In this document: positions 61,878 to 64,000 of the stretch, piece after piece | How positions within the stretch are numbered: the stretch's first letter is position 1 | Layout: every line of letters begins with the position of its first letter | From: Polaribacter sp. SA4-10 | Lineage (GTDB): Bacteria; Bacteroidota; Bacteroidia; Flavobacteriales; Flavobacteriaceae | Length of the DNA stretch: 64,000 bases | Direction of reading: 5' to 3' | NCBI RefSeq assembly: GCF_002163835.1 | Contig: NZ_CP019331.1 | Location: 372,001 to 436,000 of the forward strand | Translations under genes and position numbers: made by a program | The notes under the pieces: model-generated | Databases searched by the model: none | Told to the model about the DNA's origin: nothing | Seen by the model: only the letters and a program-made list of their open reading frames with translations

Positions 61878-61997
61878 GTCATTCCGAAGGAATAATGAGG
61901 AAGAATCTCTTTTGTTATAGCTGCGAATGCAGGTATCTAAAATTAGCTTTTAGACTTTTAAAGATTAAAGTATAGCTTCTTGTTTTTATAGAATGAC
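61878..61997. repeat. Dispersed palindromic repeat, GTCATTCCGAAGG family
   Basis: Begins GTCATTCCGAAGGAATAATG and ends in GAATGAC, giving terminal inverted repeats; the interior includes GAAGAATCTC and AGCTTCTTG arms. It lies 16 bases past the topB stop. It is related to the arm at 222-245. Confidence 0.65.
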
Positions 61998-62012
61998 AAA
62001 CGTTATAAAATA

Positions 62013-64000
62013 TTATTTACTAATTATATCAATAACTAATTCTTTCGTCAAAGGTCTACCATTCGCTACTTTTTTTATATTTTCAAACGTAAAAACAAAA
62101 TCGCAACCTAATTTATAATTAGAACAACCGTAAGCAGTTTTCCCTTTTAAAATAGTTCCTTTTTTACATTTCGGACATGTAATTTTATCCTTGTCATTAC
62201 CATGAGTTTTCGACGAAGTAATCTCATTATAATTAGCAGATTGCTTCACTTCGTTCGCAATGATAGCTTGTTTTGGTTCTAATTTTAAGCTAAATCTTTC
62301 ATCAAAACGTATCAATCCTTCAACAGCACCAGCATCAGTTTTAAAACCTTTTAAATTAGTTGTACAGCCTTTGTCAATCAATCGAATCAATTGATTTTCA
62401 GAAATTTTCTTACCGTAAATTTCAAACGGAATTTTAAAATCACAATTATTTTTATATTCAGAACATCCATAAGCAGAAGTACCTTTTATCAAATTTCCTT
62501 TTTTACATTTCGGACAGGTTTTACCAACAACTTCTTTTTTTGTTTTTGACTTTGAAACAGCAGGTTGCTTCGTTTCAGCCGCAATGACAGGTGTGTTAGA
62601 AGAAATTCGTTTTACAGAAGTATTAGAACGCACTTCATACACCAATTCATCTACCATTTTTTTCATATTGTTTATGAAAGTTCCGGCGTTAAATTCTCCA
62701 CGTTCAATTTCCTTTAAACGTTTTTCCCATCTTCCAGTTAATTCTGCCGATTTTAATAATTCGTTATCAATGATATTTATTAAATCGATTCCTGTTTGAG
62801 TAGGTAATACTAATTTCTTTTTACGTTCAATATATTTTCTTCGGAAAAGAGTCTCAATTATACTTGCTCTGGTAGAAGGTCTTCCAATTCCGTTTTCTTT
62901 CATTAATTCACGCAAATCATCATCATCAACTTGCTTTCCAGCAGTTTCCATGGCACGTAATAAACTTGCTTCTGTAAAGTTTCTTGGTGGTTTTGTTTCC
63001 TTTTCTAAAAAGGAAGGTTCGTGTGTTCCTTTTTCACCTTTTACAAAAGATGGAAGCGTTAATTGTTCGTTTAATTCCTTTTTAATTTTGCTTTCTTCTG
63101 TTTCAAAAGCAACTCGCCAACCTTTGGTTAGAATTTCTTTTCCTGTTGTTTTAAAAGGAACATCGGCAGCTTTACCAATTACAGACGTATTAGAAACATC
63201 AGAATCTGGATAAAAAACACCAATAAATCTACGTGTAATTATATCATATACTTGTTGCTGATTGTATTGTAAATTTCCTTGAATTCCTGTAGGAATAATA
63301 GCATGGTGATCTGTTACTTTTTTATCATCAAAAACACGTTTCGATTTCTTTATTTTCTGCCCTAAAAGTGGATGCGTTAATGCGCTATAATTTGTTAGTT
63401 TTGATAATATTCCTGCAATTTTAGGATATACATCATTTGGTAAAAAAGTAGTATCAACTCTTGGGTAGGTAACTACTTTCATTTCATATAATTTCTGAAC
63501 CATTTTTAAGGTTTCATCTGCAGAAAATCCAAATTTATTATTACAATACACTTGTAAACCTGTTAAATCGAACAGTTTTGGAGCGTATTCTTTTCCTTTC
63601 TTCTTGGTGACAGAAACAATTTCAAAATCAGATTCTTTTACTTTATTAGCTAAAACTTGTCCGTCCTCTTGTTTTAGAAAACGACCCTCTTCATAATTGA
63701 AAAGTGTATTTCTATAGGTAGTTTGTAATTCCCAATAAGGTTGTGGTTTAAAATTCTGAATTTCAACAAAACGATTTACCAACATGGCTAGGGTAGGAGT
63801 TTGCACTCTACCTACAGACAAAACTTGTTTAAATCCGCCATATTTTACGGTGTATAAACGTGTAGCATTCAACCCTAAAAGCCAATCTCCAATAGCTCTA
63901 GAATACCCTGCATAATATAAATTATCATATTGTTCTGAAGGTTTTAAATTTTTAAATCCTTCTTTAATCGCTTCTTCTGTAAGAGATGAAATCCATAAAC
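62013..64000 (-). CDS. topB: DNA topoisomerase III, 5' end outside the window
   Basis: Type IA topoisomerase III relaxes and decatenates DNA, often with RecQ. The frame stays open to base 64000 (reading WISSLTEEAIKEGF near the edge, then YDNLYYAGYSRAIGDWLLGLNATR), so the N-terminal Toprim part lies beyond the window; the TTG at 63872 is internal. Visible are SVGRVQTPTLAML, the catalytic Tyr in TYPRVDTTFL, and RPSTRASIIETLFRRKYI. The C-terminus has two zinc-ribbon modules (CPKCKKGNLIKGTSAYGC and CPKCKKGTILKGKTAYGC). Around the first and second modules are two peptide stretches encoded by dispersed palindromic repeats (see findings). Confidence 0.93.
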   Translation of the reverse strand, partial: LWISSLTEEAIKEGFKNLKPSEQYDNLYYAGYSRAIGDWLLGLNATRLYTVKYGGFKQVLSVGRVQTPTLAMLVNRFVEIQNFKPQPYWELQTTYRNTLFNYEEGRFLKQEDGQVLANKVKESDFEIVSVTKKKGKEYAPKLFDLTGLQVYCNNKFGFSADETLKMVQKLYEMKVVTYPRVDTTFLPNDVYPKIAGILSKLTNYSALTHPLLGQKIKKSKRVFDDKKVTDHHAIIPTGIQGNLQYNQQQVYDIITRRFIGVFYPDSDVSNTSVIGKAADVPFKTTGKEILTKGWRVAFETEESKIKKELNEQLTLPSFVKGEKGTHEPSFLEKETKPPRNFTEASLLRAMETAGKQVDDDDLRELMKENGIGRPSTRASIIETLFRRKYIERKKKLVLPTQTGIDLINIIDNELLKSAELTGRWEKRLKEIERGEFNAGTFINNMKKMVDELVYEVRSNTSVKRISSNTPVIAAETKQPAVSKSKTKKEVVGKTCPKCKKGNLIKGTSAYGCSEYKNNCDFKIPFEIYGKKISENQLIRLIDKGCTTNLKGFKTDAGAVEGLIRFDERFSLKLEPKQAIIANEVKQSANYNEITSSKTHGNDKDKITCPKCKKGTILKGKTAYGCSNYKLGCDFVFTFENIKKVANGRPLTKELVIDIISK
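62193..62264. repeat. In-frame palindromic repeat inside topB
   Basis: The 72-base element has GTCATTAC... at one end and ...GCAATGAT at the other, with an imperfect inverted repeat (CGACGAAGTAATCTC versus AGATTGCTTCACTTCG). It encodes 24 topB residues starting IIANEVKQS, without shifting the frame, just before the last zinc ribbon. Confidence 0.8.
62563..62588. repeat. Half-copy of the palindromic repeat inside topB
   Basis: Reverse strand GTCATTGCGGCTGAAACGAAG continuing CAACC matches one arm of the GTCATTGC family. It encodes VIAAETKQP in the linker before the first zinc ribbon, in the same reading phase as IIANEVKQS of the full copy. Confidence 0.7.

Noticed and set aside
62013..63872. 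topB as a complete gene starting with TTG at 63872
   Set aside because: The frame continues upstream to the window edge with conserved topoisomerase sequence, so this codon is internal and the gene is cut by the window.

Overview
The window is a low-GC (by eye about 30%) chromosomal segment from a member of the Bacteroidota, almost certainly the family Flavobacteriaceae (a Polaribacter/Tenacibaculum-like marine lineage is my guess). The support is: promoter boxes of the Bacteroidota type (TAnnTTTG at -7), frequent TTG start codons with little Shine-Dalgarno signal, a fused lpxC-fabZ gene, a PorX-type receiver-PglZ regulator and a PorV/PorQ-family protein of the type IX secretion context, and a RecQ of unusual form. 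No rRNA, tRNA, CRISPR array, prophage or insertion sequence was recognised. The window ends inside a topoisomerase gene and starts in a gene remnant.

Layout. 1-4000: a YdeI-like remnant, then a leftward block of a DUF4258-like protein, alanine dehydrogenase, tsaE and porX. 4290-12911: rightward housekeeping genes: an HD phosphohydrolase, then lipid A genes lpxD, lpxC-fabZ and lpxA, then efp, a methyltransferase, a second LpxD-like acyltransferase, sucD and fabG. 13015-21921: mixed single genes (von Willebrand A membrane protein, thioesterase, a decayed cation-efflux gene, SPFH protein, xerD, two small outer-membrane barrels, aroQ, a GNAT and a fused formiminotransferase-cyclodeaminase). 22023-48192: one unbroken rightward surface-polysaccharide locus of about 26 kb. 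48194-61678: a leftward envelope pair (Lnb/DUF4105 and PorV/PorQ), a hydrolase, pssA, a GAF histidine kinase, lptB, an AhpD-like protein, tatC, a SIS-CBS isomerase, recQ, a ZIP transporter, a methyltransferase and an RlmL-like RNA methyltransferase. 62013-64000: the 3' part of topB, leftward.

How the genes fit together. The polysaccharide locus begins with Wzm/Wzt export genes and contains at least twelve glycosyltransferases, a complete neuB-neuC-neuA set for making and activating a sialic acid, a deacetylase and a GNAT, a CapK-like adenylate-forming enzyme, a Wzy/WaaL-like membrane protein and a polyprenyl-phosphate sugar transferase. Together they predict a sialylated O-antigen or capsule built on undecaprenyl phosphate and exported by an ABC transporter. 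The lipid A genes, lptB and the SIS-CBS isomerase (Kdo pathway) supply the LPS core and its transport, so much of the window serves the outer surface.

Most interesting points: palindromic GTCATT-type repeats that occur between genes and also, in frame, inside topB; a RecQ whose four zinc-binding cysteines are all replaced; a decayed CDF metal exporter between 15551 and 15963 with its middle missing; an 11-bp triple tandem repeat running into a promoter; a 13-A tract inside a glycosyltransferase gene; and several promoters so close to the start codon that leaderless mRNAs are predicted. I did not find a convincing wholly new multi-gene system.
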